This document shows positions 23,553-32,353 of a DNA stretch of 34,259 bases, in pieces. The translations under genes were made by a program, and so were the position numbers. The DNA is from an uncultured Spirochaetia bacterium (lineage in GTDB: Bacteria > Spirochaetota > Spirochaetia > JABEVK01), in the NCBI GenBank assembly GCA_937960645.1, contig CALGPJ010000014.1, forward strand, positions 1 through 34,259, written 5' to 3'. Below the pieces are notes generated by a model that saw only the letters and a program-made list of their open reading frames with translations, was not told the DNA's origin and did not search any database. Positions within the stretch are counted from its first letter, which is position 1, and each line of letters starts with the position of its first letter.

Positions 23553-25330
23553 AAAAGCACGTCCACACCATGATTACGGCTTTTCGCGACGGATTTCAGA
23601 GCTGCTACGGCGCCCGGGTTCTCACGGACGATTTCATCGCGGCGGTCGGGGCCGTGACCCGCGCGGGGATGACCCACCTGGAGGTGGCCGGCGGCGCCCG
23701 CTTTCAAAGTTTGTACTTTTACTGCAACGAGGATGCCTTCACCATGATGGACCGCATCCGCGAGGCCGCCGGCCCTGAGGCCGAGCTGCAGAGCCTCAGC
23801 CGCGGCGTGAACGTGGTGGCCCTCGACACCCAACCGCGCGACATCATCAAACTTCACGCTGAGCTGTTCAAAAAGCACGGTATCACCACGGTGCGGAATT
23901 TCGACGCGCTCAACGATGTGGACAACCTGGAATACAGCGCCCACTGCCTGAAGGACGCCGGCCTGAAACACGAGGTCGCGATTGCCGTGATGGAGCTGCC
24001 GCCCGGGAAGAGCGGGGCGCACAACGCCGAATTTTACCAGCAAATCCTGAGGCGAATTCTGGACCGAGGACTTCCCTTCGATTCGCTGTGTTTCAAGGAT
24101 GCGACGGGAACCCTGACCCCCAAAACAGCCTACGAGACGGTTCGTGCCGCACGCCATCTGTTGGGAGACGGGGTCAAGATCGTGTTTCACAACCACGAGA
24201 CGGCCGGCATCGGGGCCCTGACGTACCGGGCGGCCCTGGATGCGGGGGCGGATCAGATCGATCTGAGCCTGGCGCCCGTCAGCGGCGGCACCTGTCAAAC
24301 CGATGTGGCCGTGATGTGGCACGCCCTGAGGGGAACCGACTACGATTTGGGACTGGATATCCGCAAGGTGCTCGAGGCCGAACGCATCCTCAAAGAATCC
24401 CTTAAGGACTATTACCTGCCGCCCGAGGCCACACAGGTCGAACCGCTCATCCCGTTCAGCCCCTTGCCCGGTGGGGCCCTGACCGCCAACACCCAGATGT
24501 TGCGGGATAACGGCCTCCTGGACCGTTATCCGGAGGTGATCGCCGCCATGGAGGAGGCCGTGGCGCGGGGGGGCTTCGGCACCAGCGTGACCCCGGTCAG
24601 CCAGTTTTATTTTCAGCAGGCCTTTCTCAACGTGCAGAACGGAGCGTGGAAAAAGATCAGCGAGGGCTACGGCCGGATGATCCTGGGCTACTTTGGCAAG
24701 ACCCCGGTTCCGCCGGACCCCGAACTCGTACGGCTGGCCGCCGAACAGCTGAACCTGCCGCCGACGGACAGGACCGCCCTCGAGCTGGCCGACGCCGACC
24801 CGACCAAGGGCGTCGAGGCGGCCAGGTCCCAGCTGGTCCAAAACGGCCTGGAGACCACCCCGGAAAACATCTTCATCGCGGCCACCTGCAAGGAAAAGGG
24901 AATCCTGTTCCTCCAAGGCAAGGCCAGGGTGAATGTGCGCAAGGTTCGGGCGGCCGCCAGTACCTACATCGTCGAAGCCGGGGGACAGCGCTATCGGGTC
25001 GAGGTGCGTGAGGATGGGGCGGTGGTGGATGGGACCTTCATCTCGGTCCGCCCCACGGGGAACGAGTCGGCCTCCGTTCCCGCCGGGCACACACCGGCGG
25101 CAGAGGGGGCACTCCAATCCCTTCTCGCGCCCCTGCCCGGTCTCGTGGTGCGCTTTCTGAAGAAGCCCGGGGAGGCATTCAAGTCCGGTGAGACCCTTCT
25201 GGTAATCGAGTCCATGAAGGAGGAACACGCCATTCCGGCCCCGGCGGACGGCAGTCTCGAGTCCTGGCTGGTCCACCAGGGGGACCAGGTCCGAAGCGGC
25301 CAGGCACTGGCAGGCTGGAGGGCTCTATGA
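23549..25330 (+). CDS. oadA: oxaloacetate decarboxylase alpha subunit (biotin carboxyl-carrier type)
   Basis: Carboxyltransferase that moves CO2 from oxaloacetate to biotin, the first step of the sodium pump. The 593 residues have a TIM-barrel domain with metal-site residues in AFRDGFQS (about 11-18), the CFKDATG lysine and [16 protein letters not shown] conserved domain follows (about 290-480), then a C-terminal biotinyl domain. The predicted biotinylated lysine is K557 in ESMKEE; the canonical motif is EAMKM, so both flanking positions differ. The RDGFQS/YGARV and ARFQSLYFY variants fit an OadA branch I recall from epsilonproteobacteria and anaerobes. Methylmalonyl-CoA decarboxylase is unlikely given the barrel type. 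Coupled to oadG and oadB by 4-nt overlaps. Confidence 0.93.
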   Translation: MKKHVHTMITAFRDGFQSCYGARVLTDDFIAAVGAVTRAGMTHLEVAGGARFQSLYFYCNEDAFTMMDRIREAAGPEAELQSLSRGVNVVALDTQPRDIIKLHAELFKKHGITTVRNFDALNDVDNLEYSAHCLKDAGLKHEVAIAVMELPPGKSGAHNAEFYQQILRRILDRGLPFDSLCFKDATGTLTPKTAYETVRAARHLLGDGVKIVFHNHETAGIGALTYRAALDAGADQIDLSLAPVSGGTCQTDVAVMWHALRGTDYDLGLDIRKVLEAERILKESLKDYYLPPEATQVEPLIPFSPLPGGALTANTQMLRDNGLLDRYPEVIAAMEEAVARGGFGTSVTPVSQFYFQQAFLNVQNGAWKKISEGYGRMILGYFGKTPVPPDPELVRLAAEQLNLPPTDRTALELADADPTKGVEAARSQLVQNGLETTPENIFIAATCKEKGILFLQGKARVNVRKVRAAASTYIVEAGGQRYRVEVREDGAVVDGTFISVRPTGNESASVPAGHTPAAEGALQSLLAPLPGLVVRFLKKPGEAFKSGETLLVIESMKEEHAIPAPADGSLESWLVHQGDQVRSGQALAGWRAL

Positions 25331-26541
25331 ATCTCGATCAAATTGCACGAAAGCTCTGGGAGTCCACCGGTATCTACGGGTTTTTTGTCGACGGAGGATG
25401 GGCCAATCTCCTCATGATCGGGATCAGCCTGGTGCTCATTTACCTGGCCATCAGGAAACAATACGAGCCCCTCCTTCTCCTGCCCATCGGGTTCGGGGGA
25501 CTTCTGGCCAACCTGCCGCTGACCGGCATATTGGCCCACACCGTCTCCGTGGTTGACCCCGAGCTGGGCAGGGTGGTGGTGCAGGAGTACGGCGGCTTCC
25601 TGGGTCAGGTCTTCGATTTTGGCCTGCAGTCGGGCATCTTCCCCATCCTGATCTTCATGGGGGTGGGCGCCATGACCGATTTTGGCCCCCTGATCGCCAA
25701 CCCCATCACCGCCATCCTCGGCGGGGCGGCTCAGCTGGGCATCTTCGGGGCCTTTTTGGGGGCCCTGGCCCTCAACGCCACCGGCCTGGTCTCCTTCACC
25801 ATGGCGGATGCGGCCAGCATCGGCATCATCGGGGGTGCGGACGGACCCACCGCCATTTACCTGACCTCCAAACTCTCCCCCAACCTGTTGGGGGCGGTGG
25901 CGGTGGCCGCTTATAGCTACATGGCTCTGGTGCCCATCATCCAGCCGCCTATCATGAGGCTCCTCACCACCAAAAAAGAGCGCCTGATCCGGATGGAGCA
26001 GCTTCGGCCGGTCAGCAAAACCGAAAAAATCCTTTTCCCGCTTTTGGTCCTCCTCCTGACCGGACTGTTTTTGCCGACCGCCGTTCCGCTGGTGGGGGCC
26101 CTGATGCTCGGCAACCTGGCCCGGGAAAGCGGGGTGGTGCAGCGTCTTTCGGATACCATGCAGCATGCCCTGATCAACATCGTGACCATTCTGTTGGGCC
26201 TTTCGGTGGGGTCCAAGCTTGAGGCCAGCGTCTTCCTCCGAGCGGAGACGTTGGGCGTGATGTTCCTCGGCGTGCTGGCCTTTTCTCTGGGAACGGCGGG
26301 CGGCGTGCTCATGGCCAGGGTGCTCAACCTGTTTCTCCGGAAAAAGATCAACCCGCTCATCGGCTCGGCGGGGGTGTCGGCGGTTCCCATGGCTGCCCGG
26401 GTGTCCAACAAGCTCGGGTTGGAATCCGATCCCGGCAACTACCTGCTGATGCACGCCATGGGGCCCAACGTTTCGGGTGTCATCGGGAGTGCCGTGGCCG
26501 CCGGCGTATTGTTGGTCATGGTGCCACTTTTGGGTGGTTGA
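25327..26541 (+). CDS. oadB: sodium-ion-transporting decarboxylase beta subunit
   Basis: Integral membrane subunit that decarboxylates carboxybiotin and exports sodium ions. The 404-residue polytopic protein has the hallmark [12 protein letters not shown] segment, with D172 in the place of the essential aspartate of the family, and [17 protein letters not shown] just before it. The serine/asparagine-rich stretch [17 protein letters not shown] at about 348-364 matches the second conserved ion-path region. It overlaps oadA by 4 nt and is the last gene of oadGAB. The complex would couple oxaloacetate (or related) decarboxylation to a sodium gradient in a fermenting cell. The TTGACC of the fba promoter overlaps its stop codon. 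Confidence 0.96.
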   Translation: MNLDQIARKLWESTGIYGFFVDGGWANLLMIGISLVLIYLAIRKQYEPLLLLPIGFGGLLANLPLTGILAHTVSVVDPELGRVVVQEYGGFLGQVFDFGLQSGIFPILIFMGVGAMTDFGPLIANPITAILGGAAQLGIFGAFLGALALNATGLVSFTMADAASIGIIGGADGPTAIYLTSKLSPNLLGAVAVAAYSYMALVPIIQPPIMRLLTTKKERLIRMEQLRPVSKTEKILFPLLVLLLTGLFLPTAVPLVGALMLGNLARESGVVQRLSDTMQHALINIVTILLGLSVGSKLEASVFLRAETLGVMFLGVLAFSLGTAGGVLMARVLNLFLRKKINPLIGSAGVSAVPMAARVSNKLGLESDPGNYLLMHAMGPNVSGVIGSAVAAGVLLVMVPLLGG

Positions 26542-26566
26542 CCAAGCGAAAAAGGGAAAGTAGAGT
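26538..26566 (+). promoter_or_regulatory. candidate fba promoter
   Basis: TTGACC (5 of 6), 17-nt spacer, TAGAGT (4 of 6); transcription would start near 26573, leaving a leader of roughly 28 nt with TAAGGAG at 26589-26595, 5 nt before the ATG. A conventional leadered promoter, fitting a highly expressed glycolytic gene. Confidence 0.6.
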
Positions 26567-26600
26567 AGGGCAGGATCTGATCAAACTATAAGGAGTCACT

Positions 26601-27677
26601 ATGGGAGTGTTCGATTTTATCAAGCCGGGTGTTGTTTACGGCAAGGATCTGGCCAAGCTGTTCAGCATCTGCAAGGAACAGGACTGGGCCATGCCCGCTG
26701 TCAACTGTATCAACACCGAGAGCATCAATTCGGTCATGGAAGCGGCCAGGGCAGTGAACAGCCCCGTCATCATCCAGTTTTCCAACGGCGGTGCCGCCTT
26801 CTTTGCGGGTAAGGGACTCAAACTCGAGGGCCAGGAAGCCGCGGTGTTGGGTGCTGTCAGCGCTGCCCGTCATGTTCACCTTTTGGCCGAAAAATACGGG
26901 GTAGCGGTCGTCCTCCACACGGACCACTGTGCCAAAAAGCTCCTTCCCTGGATCGATGGCCTGCTGGACCACGGCGAAAAGTTCTACAAGGAAACCGGCA
27001 AGCCGCTGTTTTCCAGCCACATGCTCGACCTTTCCGAAGAACCCATCCACGAGAACATTGAAATCAGCAAGAAGTATCTGGAACGCATGTCCAAACTCGA
27101 GATGTTTCTGGAAATCGAACTGGGCATCACCGGCGGTGAGGAAGACGGGGTGGACAACACCGGTAAGCGCGAAGACGACCTCTACACCAAGCCGGAAGAA
27201 GTCGATTACGCTTATTCCGAGCTCCTCAAGGTGAGTCCGAATTTCACCATCGCGGCCGCCTTCGGGAATGTCCACGGTGTCTACAAGCCCGGCAACGTCA
27301 AGCTCAAGCCCTCCATTCTCAAGAAGAGCCAGGATTACATCATCCAAAAGCATGGCCTCAAAGAGGCGGAGCCGGTGACCTTCGTGTTCCACGGGGGCTC
27401 GGGTTCCAGCCGAGAGGAAATCCGGGAGGCCATCAGCTACGGCGTGGTGAAAATGAACATCGACACCGACACTCAGTGGGCCACCTGGGAGGGTGTGCTC
27501 AAGTACTACAAAGAAAACGAGGCCTACCTCCAGGGGCAGCTGGGCAATCCCACCGGCCCGGATGCACCGAACAAGAAGTACTACGACCCGCGTGTCTGGC
27601 TGCGCAAGGGGCAGGAAACCATGGTGGCCCGCCTGAAGCTGGCCTTCGAGGACTTGAACGCCCTTAACCGAAATTAA
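26601..27677 (+). CDS. fba: fructose-bisphosphate aldolase, class II
   Basis: Zinc-dependent reversible cleavage of fructose-1,6-bisphosphate to dihydroxyacetone phosphate and glyceraldehyde-3-phosphate. The 358 residues match the E. coli FbaA (class IIA) length. Active-site residues align with little shift: D108 and H109 in TDHC, H225 in GNVHGVY and H264 in FHGGSGS, with the phosphate-binding NIDTDTQW motif following. Strong TAAGGAG ribosome binding site. It has its own promoter after oadB and a strong terminator after it, so it is probably monocistronic. Confidence 0.97.
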   Translation: MGVFDFIKPGVVYGKDLAKLFSICKEQDWAMPAVNCINTESINSVMEAARAVNSPVIIQFSNGGAAFFAGKGLKLEGQEAAVLGAVSAARHVHLLAEKYGVAVVLHTDHCAKKLLPWIDGLLDHGEKFYKETGKPLFSSHMLDLSEEPIHENIEISKKYLERMSKLEMFLEIELGITGGEEDGVDNTGKREDDLYTKPEEVDYAYSELLKVSPNFTIAAAFGNVHGVYKPGNVKLKPSILKKSQDYIIQKHGLKEAEPVTFVFHGGSGSSREEIREAISYGVVKMNIDTDTQWATWEGVLKYYKENEAYLQGQLGNPTGPDAPNKKYYDPRVWLRKGQETMVARLKLAFEDLNALNRN

Positions 27678-27713
27678 GTTTTTTCTATACGCGACGAAAT
27701 GTGACCAAAACAG

Positions 27714-27736
27714 CCCGGCTTCTGGCCGGGTTTTTT
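27714..27736. terminator. bidirectional intrinsic terminator after fba and the flavodoxin-like gene
   Basis: CCCGGC (27714-27719), 5-nt loop TTCTG, GCCGGG (27725-27730), then TTTTTT on the plus strand. On the minus strand the same stem is followed by CTGTTTT, so it can also end the flavodoxin-like transcript, whose stop codon lies inside the T-run. Confidence 0.88.
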
Positions 27737-28280
27737 ATTCGAATCCGCCGCGCTGGATTCGAGCGTAATATTCAGCTTTTTGTTCGATTTTTTGCCGAAA
27801 AAGGCCGGCCCAGTCGCGCACCTCATTCCAATCGATAACGTCCAGAGGGGCATCTTTGGGCACTCCAAAAAGAAGGCGGGCAAACCAGGGCAAAGGAGCG
27901 GCCAGGCGCCCGCCAAAGGTATGGGCCAGATCGTGGGGCTGAAGAGCCGGTTGGTTTTTGAAAAAGTCCGCGAGCTGGGCCCGCAGGCGTGGACGGGCGG
28001 TCTTGATGAGGTAAGAGGTCGCCACCAGGCCAACGACCCGGTTGCGGTACTGGTGACGGTGGCTGTGGAAGAAGTCCATGGCCCCCTTGAGCCATTTCAT
28101 CCCCTGGATCGGCGCCGCCAGGATGAGACCCAGGTAGGGCTCGATGTTGATGATCTGATCCAGGGAATGGACGTCGGTGGCAAAACCGGCCTTGACGAAC
28201 TCTTCCTTGAGAAAGAGGGCAACATCCCGGGTGGCGCCATTCACGCTCAGGTAACCGATCAGGATCTTTTTTTCGATCAT
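27735..28280 (-). CDS. flavodoxin-like protein
   Basis: A 181-residue protein with a flavodoxin-type fold: the N-terminal strand and phosphate loop GYLSVNGATRDVA (about 8-20), the middle LGLILAAPIQGMKWLKGAMDFF segment, and VVGLVATSYL. It resembles the flavodoxin family that includes protoporphyrinogen oxidase HemG and other electron carriers. The C-terminal half (about 100-181) is less typical and may bind a partner. I chose the ATG at 28280, which overlaps the stop of the large fusion gene by 4 nt (ATGA); the longer in-frame start at 28367 would lie inside that gene. The coupling suggests it works with the fusion enzyme, perhaps re-oxidising its lipoyl group, which is an inference. Confidence 0.72.
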   Translation of the reverse strand: MIEKKILIGYLSVNGATRDVALFLKEEFVKAGFATDVHSLDQIINIEPYLGLILAAPIQGMKWLKGAMDFFHSHRHQYRNRVVGLVATSYLIKTARPRLRAQLADFFKNQPALQPHDLAHTFGGRLAAPLPWFARLLFGVPKDAPLDVIDWNEVRDWAGLFRQKIEQKAEYYARIQRGGFE

Positions 28281-31200
28281 GGGCGCTCCAGGATGCCGGC
28301 TCCGTAGGTAAAGCCGCCGCCAAAGGCCACCAGCAACAACCGCTCGCCGCTTCTGATTTGGGGCCACACATCTCCCAGGCCGATCGGTATCGTGCAGCTG
28401 GACGTGTTGCCGTTTTCTCGGATGTTACTGAACACCTTCTCGGCTGGGATGCGCAGTTTCTGCCGCACGGCGTTGATGATACGCTGGTTGGCCTGGTGCG
28501 GAATGACCAGGGCGATGTCATCGACCGAGAGCTTGGCCTGGGCCAGCGCTTCCAGGGAAGAGGCCGTCATCCATTTTACCGCTTCCAGATAGACCTTCGG
28601 ACCGTCCATGACGATGAATTCGTTGGGACCGGCGGGAACGCGCAGGGCCGATCCGTCCTCGCCCTGGGCTCCGATGATGGGCCGGCGGAACAAGAAGCCC
28701 TCGGCGGCCTTACCGGGCGCCGCCGGGCCCAGGAGGAGGCTGGCGGTAGAGGCGTCGGCAAAGATGGGGGCCGTGCCAAAATCACTCATGTCCACCCGGG
28801 GACTGAGGATCTCGGTATTGATCAACAGGACCCGTCCTGCGGGATGACTCGCCAGGAAATCGTAGGCCGCCGTGAGGCCGTACAGATAGCCCGAGCACGC
28901 GGAGGACAAATCGTAACACGGCATGGTCAGTTCCCCGTAGCTTTTGGAAAGCTCGTGCTGGATCATGCCCGCCAGGCTGGGACTGAAATGGATGGGGGTT
29001 CCGGTGGCGCAGATCAAAAGGTCGATGTCTCGGGCGGAAAGACCCGTTTGGTCGAGGACGCGCCTGGCCGACTCGACCGAGAGGGTCAGGGCGTTTTCTC
29101 CCTCGGCCACCCATGGGCGGGACTCGATCCCCACCCTCTTGAAAATCTCTTCCTCGCTCCAGCTGGGGCTGAGTTTGGCAAGCTCGGCATTGGTCACCAC
29201 CCGGGAGCCCTTGCGGATGGCGACGGCTTGCAGGAGGGGAAGTCCCTCGGCCCTCAGCAACACCTGCGGGGCGGCGGCCTCCCGCGGTGGCAGCTCAATG
29301 TGGGGCTCGCCCGGCTCTTCGCGGGTCACCGGCTTGATGATGGCCTCTTCTTCTCCTACGCGGACCTGAAGCAGGTTGGCCCCCACGCCAACGGTATCGC
29401 CCTCGCCGACCAGGATTTTTTCCACCACGCCGCTGACGGGGCTGCGAAGGTCGAAGGCCGCCTTGTCGGCTTCCATGTCGGCGATCATTTGGCCCTCCGC
29501 GATGGTGTCGCCTTCCTTGATTTTCCATTGCACCACCGTGATGCTTTCGTCCGAGGGGCTGGACCCGATGGCCGGCACGAAGAATACCCCGGCCTCCGGT
29601 TTGGGCTGGGACTTCCACGTGACGGTCCCGCCCAGCATCTCCACTGCGGTGTCCACGATGCGCTTGTACCCGGGCAGCACCTCGAGCTGGTTACCGTAAT
29701 TGCAGGGGACGAAGGTGTCCTCGCGGACAACCCGCCGCGCCTGAACGGGCCGCGAGGCGTGCTCCAGGACCTCGGCCATGATCTCCGCCCCCATGCCGGC
29801 CGACTTGTTGTCCTCGTGGACCACGATGAGGCGGCCGGTCTTTTCCGCCGATTTGACCACGGCGCTGCGGTCCCAGGGCATCAAACTTCTCAGGTCCAGG
29901 ATTTCGGCCTCCACCCCGGCAGCGGCCAGAATATCGGCCGCCTTGCGGCACAACGAAACCGTGTTGCCGTAGGCCACCAGGGTCAGATCGCGGCCCTCGC
30001 GGACCAGGCGCGCCACACCCAGGGGAACGAAGTGTTTCTCAATATCGGGGGAAGTGGCTTGAGAGGGGTCGTTGAGGCAGTTTTTAGGGTAAAAGAACAG
30101 GGTGGGGCGGCCGCTCTCGAAGGCCGCGTTCAACAGGCCGGCGGCATCCCCAGCGGAGGAGGGCATCATCACGTCCACGCCCGGCGTATGCACGGCCAGG
30201 GCTTCGAAACTGGACGCGTGGAAGGGCCCCAGGCCCGGCCGGTATCCCCCACAGGTGATCATCACGATCACGGGGCATTGCCAGCCTCCGTCGGTCCGCC
30301 AGTACATGCTGGCCAGCTCGCTCACGATCTGGTTGTAGGCGATGGGCAAAAAGTCCGCAAACTGCAGGAAGGCCACGGGCCTCCGGCCGGCCAGGGCCTC
30401 GCCAATGCTGATCCCCACAATACTCGCCTCGGCCAGCGGGGAGTTCTTCACCCGGCCCGGGAAGGCCGTCGAGAGGCCCTTGGTGATGCCGAACACGTCA
30501 CCTTTGGGATCTTCGAGGTCCTCGCCAAAGAGGGTCACCCGCTCATCTCGCTGCAACCGTTTCTTCAGAGTTTCGCGGATGGCCTCGAGCATGGTCAGCT
30601 TGGTCTCCGACTCCTCCAGCCTTCCCCGATACTCCGCGGCCTTGTCGAAAAAGCGCCCCTCCAGGGGCTTGAGGGCGGTGTGCACCGCCCTGGGCTCGGG
30701 GCTTCTCTGCGCTTTTTTGGCCTCTTGACGCAGGTCCTTGCGGATGTCCTCGACTGTCCTGTCGAACCAGTCCTGCCCAACCCCCAGGCCCCGCAGGTAG
30801 TCCTGAATCCGTGGAATCGGATCTCCCGAGGAGCGCACGGCTTCGATTTCCTCGGCCGGGCGGTACACCCGCTGGTCATCGGCGTTGGTGTGGTTGTCCA
30901 GCCGGTCCACGTAGAAAATCAGGATGGCGGGCTTGCGGTCTTGACGCATCCGGGCAACCAATCCCTCGAAGGCTTCGAAAGACAAAAGCGGATCGCGCCC
31001 GTTGACCCGGTGGATGGGGATGCCATGAAACTCGGTGGCCTCTCGGTCCGGCAGGTCATAAAAGGTTTTCCCCTTGGTGATGGTGGAGATGGCAAACTGG
31101 TTGTCCTGGATCAGAAACAGAACGGGTAGGCCCTCCCGCGAGGCGTGGGCAAGGGCCTCCAGGGCCTCGCCCTGCTGGGTCATACCATCGCCCATGCTAC

Positions 31201-31618
31201 ACAGCACGATGGGGCTCCCCAGGTTGTTTTTGACCACGTTGGCAACGCCCACCGCGTGCAGAGCGTTGTTGCCGACCGGGCCCGTGAGGCTCATCACCTT
31301 GAGCTCGGGACTGCTCATGTGGGCGTTCATCTGCCGGCCCCGGCTATGAGACTGATCCTTGTTGAACAGGGCCAGGAAAAATTGTGAAGGGGGGATGCCC
31401 CGCGCAAGCATCAGGGCCTTGTCGCGGTAGTGGACGTGCAGCCAATCCTGCGGACCCAGGAAAAATTGAAGGGCGGCTGCCGACTCGTGCCCCGCACCGC
31501 TGACATGGAAAAACGCCTCGCCCCTCCCGGTATATTCCTGCTCGATTCGGTCCATTTCTCGGGCCTGAGCCATCCACATAAAAAGCTGTTTCGCTTGGTC
31601 AAGGCTGGGTTTACTCAT
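28277..31618 (-). CDS. fusion: 2-oxoacid dehydrogenase E1-alpha/E1-beta, lipoyl domain and beta-ketoacyl-ACP synthase III
   Basis: A 1113-residue multidomain enzyme with no stop or frameshift. Residues 1-300 are E1-alpha (AGHES at 42-46; thiamine-diphosphate motif GDG at 143-145 through N173). Residues 340-665 are E1-beta (GEDLEDPKGDVFG, ANYG-like CNYGNQLEVLPG). Residues 690-755 are a lipoyl domain with the expected lipoylated K719 in EADKAA. Residues 795-1113 are KAS III (FabH type) with the complete triad C908 (SSACSG), H1041 (PHQAN) and N1071 (ENGNTSS). No E2 catalytic motif (HxxxDG), subunit-binding domain or E3 is present. E1-alpha/beta fusions are known; the KAS III addition I do not recall as described. 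Likely product: a 3-oxoacyl-ACP starter from a 2-oxoacid. A leaderless promoter and palindrome lie upstream; the flavodoxin-like gene overlaps its end. Confidence 0.9.
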   Translation of the reverse strand: MSKPSLDQAKQLFMWMAQAREMDRIEQEYTGRGEAFFHVSGAGHESAAALQFFLGPQDWLHVHYRDKALMLARGIPPSQFFLALFNKDQSHSRGRQMNAHMSSPELKVMSLTGPVGNNALHAVGVANVVKNNLGSPIVLCSMGDGMTQQGEALEALAHASREGLPVLFLIQDNQFAISTITKGKTFYDLPDREATEFHGIPIHRVNGRDPLLSFEAFEGLVARMRQDRKPAILIFYVDRLDNHTNADDQRVYRPAEEIEAVRSSGDPIPRIQDYLRGLGVGQDWFDRTVEDIRKDLRQEAKKAQRSPEPRAVHTALKPLEGRFFDKAAEYRGRLEESETKLTMLEAIRETLKKRLQRDERVTLFGEDLEDPKGDVFGITKGLSTAFPGRVKNSPLAEASIVGISIGEALAGRRPVAFLQFADFLPIAYNQIVSELASMYWRTDGGWQCPVIVMITCGGYRPGLGPFHASSFEALAVHTPGVDVMMPSSAGDAAGLLNAAFESGRPTLFFYPKNCLNDPSQATSPDIEKHFVPLGVARLVREGRDLTLVAYGNTVSLCRKAADILAAAGVEAEILDLRSLMPWDRSAVVKSAEKTGRLIVVHEDNKSAGMGAEIMAEVLEHASRPVQARRVVREDTFVPCNYGNQLEVLPGYKRIVDTAVEMLGGTVTWKSQPKPEAGVFFVPAIGSSPSDESITVVQWKIKEGDTIAEGQMIADMEADKAAFDLRSPVSGVVEKILVGEGDTVGVGANLLQVRVGEEEAIIKPVTREEPGEPHIELPPREAAAPQVLLRAEGLPLLQAVAIRKGSRVVTNAELAKLSPSWSEEEIFKRVGIESRPWVAEGENALTLSVESARRVLDQTGLSARDIDLLICATGTPIHFSPSLAGMIQHELSKSYGELTMPCYDLSSACSGYLYGLTAAYDFLASHPAGRVLLINTEILSPRVDMSDFGTAPIFADASTASLLLGPAAPGKAAEGFLFRRPIIGAQGEDGSALRVPAGPNEFIVMDGPKVYLEAVKWMTASSLEALAQAKLSVDDIALVIPHQANQRIINAVRQKLRIPAEKVFSNIRENGNTSSCTIPIGLGDVWPQIRSGERLLLVAFGGGFTYGAGILERP

Positions 31619-31624
31619 TCTCTC

Positions 31625-31653
31625 ATCCTATCATGAAAAGTTGTGATCGTCGA
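31625..31653 (-). promoter_or_regulatory. candidate promoter of the E1/KAS III fusion gene, leaderless type
   Basis: On the minus strand: TCGACG (4 of 6), 17-nt spacer, TAGGAT (4 of 6) preceded by TGA, an extended -10, then 6 nt (GAGAGA) to the ATG. The predicted start of transcription is at the ATG. Confidence 0.45.
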
Positions 31654-31656
31654 TCA
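31644..31656. promoter_or_regulatory. 13-bp palindrome on the fusion-gene -35 box, possible operator
   Basis: TGATCG-T-CGATCA, a perfect 6-bp inverted repeat around one central base, covering the proposed -35 hexamer (31648-31653). A repressor bound here would block the promoter. The single-base centre rules out an RNA hairpin. Which protein would bind is unknown. Confidence 0.35.
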
Positions 31657-31683
31657 AATCGAACCGAAGTGTGTGAACGGAGG

Positions 31684-32262
31684 CTACAGGACGCGTTTGA
31701 TTTCTGCCTTCAAACGGTCCAGGTATTCCTGTAACTGCTGCCGGATATTTTCTGCATTCTGATTGAAAATTTTCAGGAATTCGGGATCCCGCTCCATCAC
31801 GTAATTGGTCGAGACCCCGGCCTGACGTGCCATCTGTTCGGCACGTTGGCGAAGCCTTGGCCCCAGCTGCTGGACGATCGCTTCCCGAAGGTTTTCCAGT
31901 TCGTCCTGGTAGCGTTGGATCACCTGCTGCATCTGATCGAAGAGTTTCGATCCCTCTTTTTTGGTGACCAGCTTGAAAAGGTACGAAGCCTGCTGAATCG
32001 GGAGCGGACCCGAGGCCGAAAGCTGGAAGGGGGCGATGGCCGCCTCGACTGCACCACCGATAAACGAAGCCTGGTCCACCGAGGCGTCTTCGAGACAGGC
32101 GCGCAGCTCCGTCTGTGCCCATTCCTGCGAATTTTCCAGGGCTTTCAATCCAAAAGCCCGACCTTTTTTGAAGCTTTCCTTCCGTTTGAGTTCGTTTTTA
32201 TCGAGCGTAAGCCCCTGGGTCTTTTCGAGCGCGATTTCCCATGCTGACTTGATGGTTCCCAT
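31684..32262 (-). CDS. conserved hypothetical protein, helical
   Basis: A 192-residue soluble protein with no signal peptide or membrane segment. The N-terminus (IKSAWEIALEKTQGL) resembles what I recall of a small spirochaete family of unknown function; I cannot confirm this. The rest is charged and helical, with coiled-coil-like stretches at about 110-140 and 165-190. The ATG at 32262 is chosen because a promoter-like -10 lies 6 nt before it and the family-like start follows; the GTG at 32286 would add 8 residues (MNSDYSRG). It lies between 5-formyl-THF cyclo-ligase, from which a terminator separates it, and the fusion enzyme, 65 nt downstream. No function assigned. Confidence 0.72.
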   Translation of the reverse strand: MGTIKSAWEIALEKTQGLTLDKNELKRKESFKKGRAFGLKALENSQEWAQTELRACLEDASVDQASFIGGAVEAAIAPFQLSASGPLPIQQASYLFKLVTKKEGSKLFDQMQQVIQRYQDELENLREAIVQQLGPRLRQRAEQMARQAGVSTNYVMERDPEFLKIFNQNAENIRQQLQEYLDRLKAEIKRVL

Positions 32263-32268
32263 GCCTCT

Positions 32269-32297
32269 AGAATAATCGGAATTCACGGTCTGATCAA
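32269..32297 (-). promoter_or_regulatory. candidate promoter of the helical hypothetical gene, leaderless type
   Basis: On the minus strand: TTGATC (4 of 6), 17-nt spacer, TATTCT (4 of 6), then 6 nt (AGAGGC) to the ATG at 32262. The AGAGG in the gap is too close (1 nt) to act as a normal ribosome binding site. Confidence 0.48.
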
Positions 32298-32322
32298 GTA
32301 AAAAACGGTTTGATGAAAATGG

Positions 32323-32339
32323 AAAAGGGGGACACCCCC
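32323..32339 (-). terminator. intrinsic terminator after 5-formyl-THF cyclo-ligase
   Basis: On the minus strand: GGGGG, loop TGT, CCCCC, then TTTTCCATTTTC. It lies 15 nt after the stop codon and upstream of the next gene's promoter. Confidence 0.6.
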
Positions 32340-32353
32340 CGCAACGCCGCCGG

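Noticed and set aside
23531-25276. 581-codon frame opposite oadA
   Set aside because: Antisense shadow of oadA with no recognisable features.
27678-27713. Possible small RNA or leader between the fba stop and the terminator
   Set aside because: Only 36 nt with no promoter; it is simply the 3' untranslated end of fba.
28358-31129. 923-codon open frame opposite the E1/KAS III gene
   Set aside because: It is a shadow of the fusion gene in GC-rich DNA; the translation has no family motif and is rich in G, H, Q, R and P.
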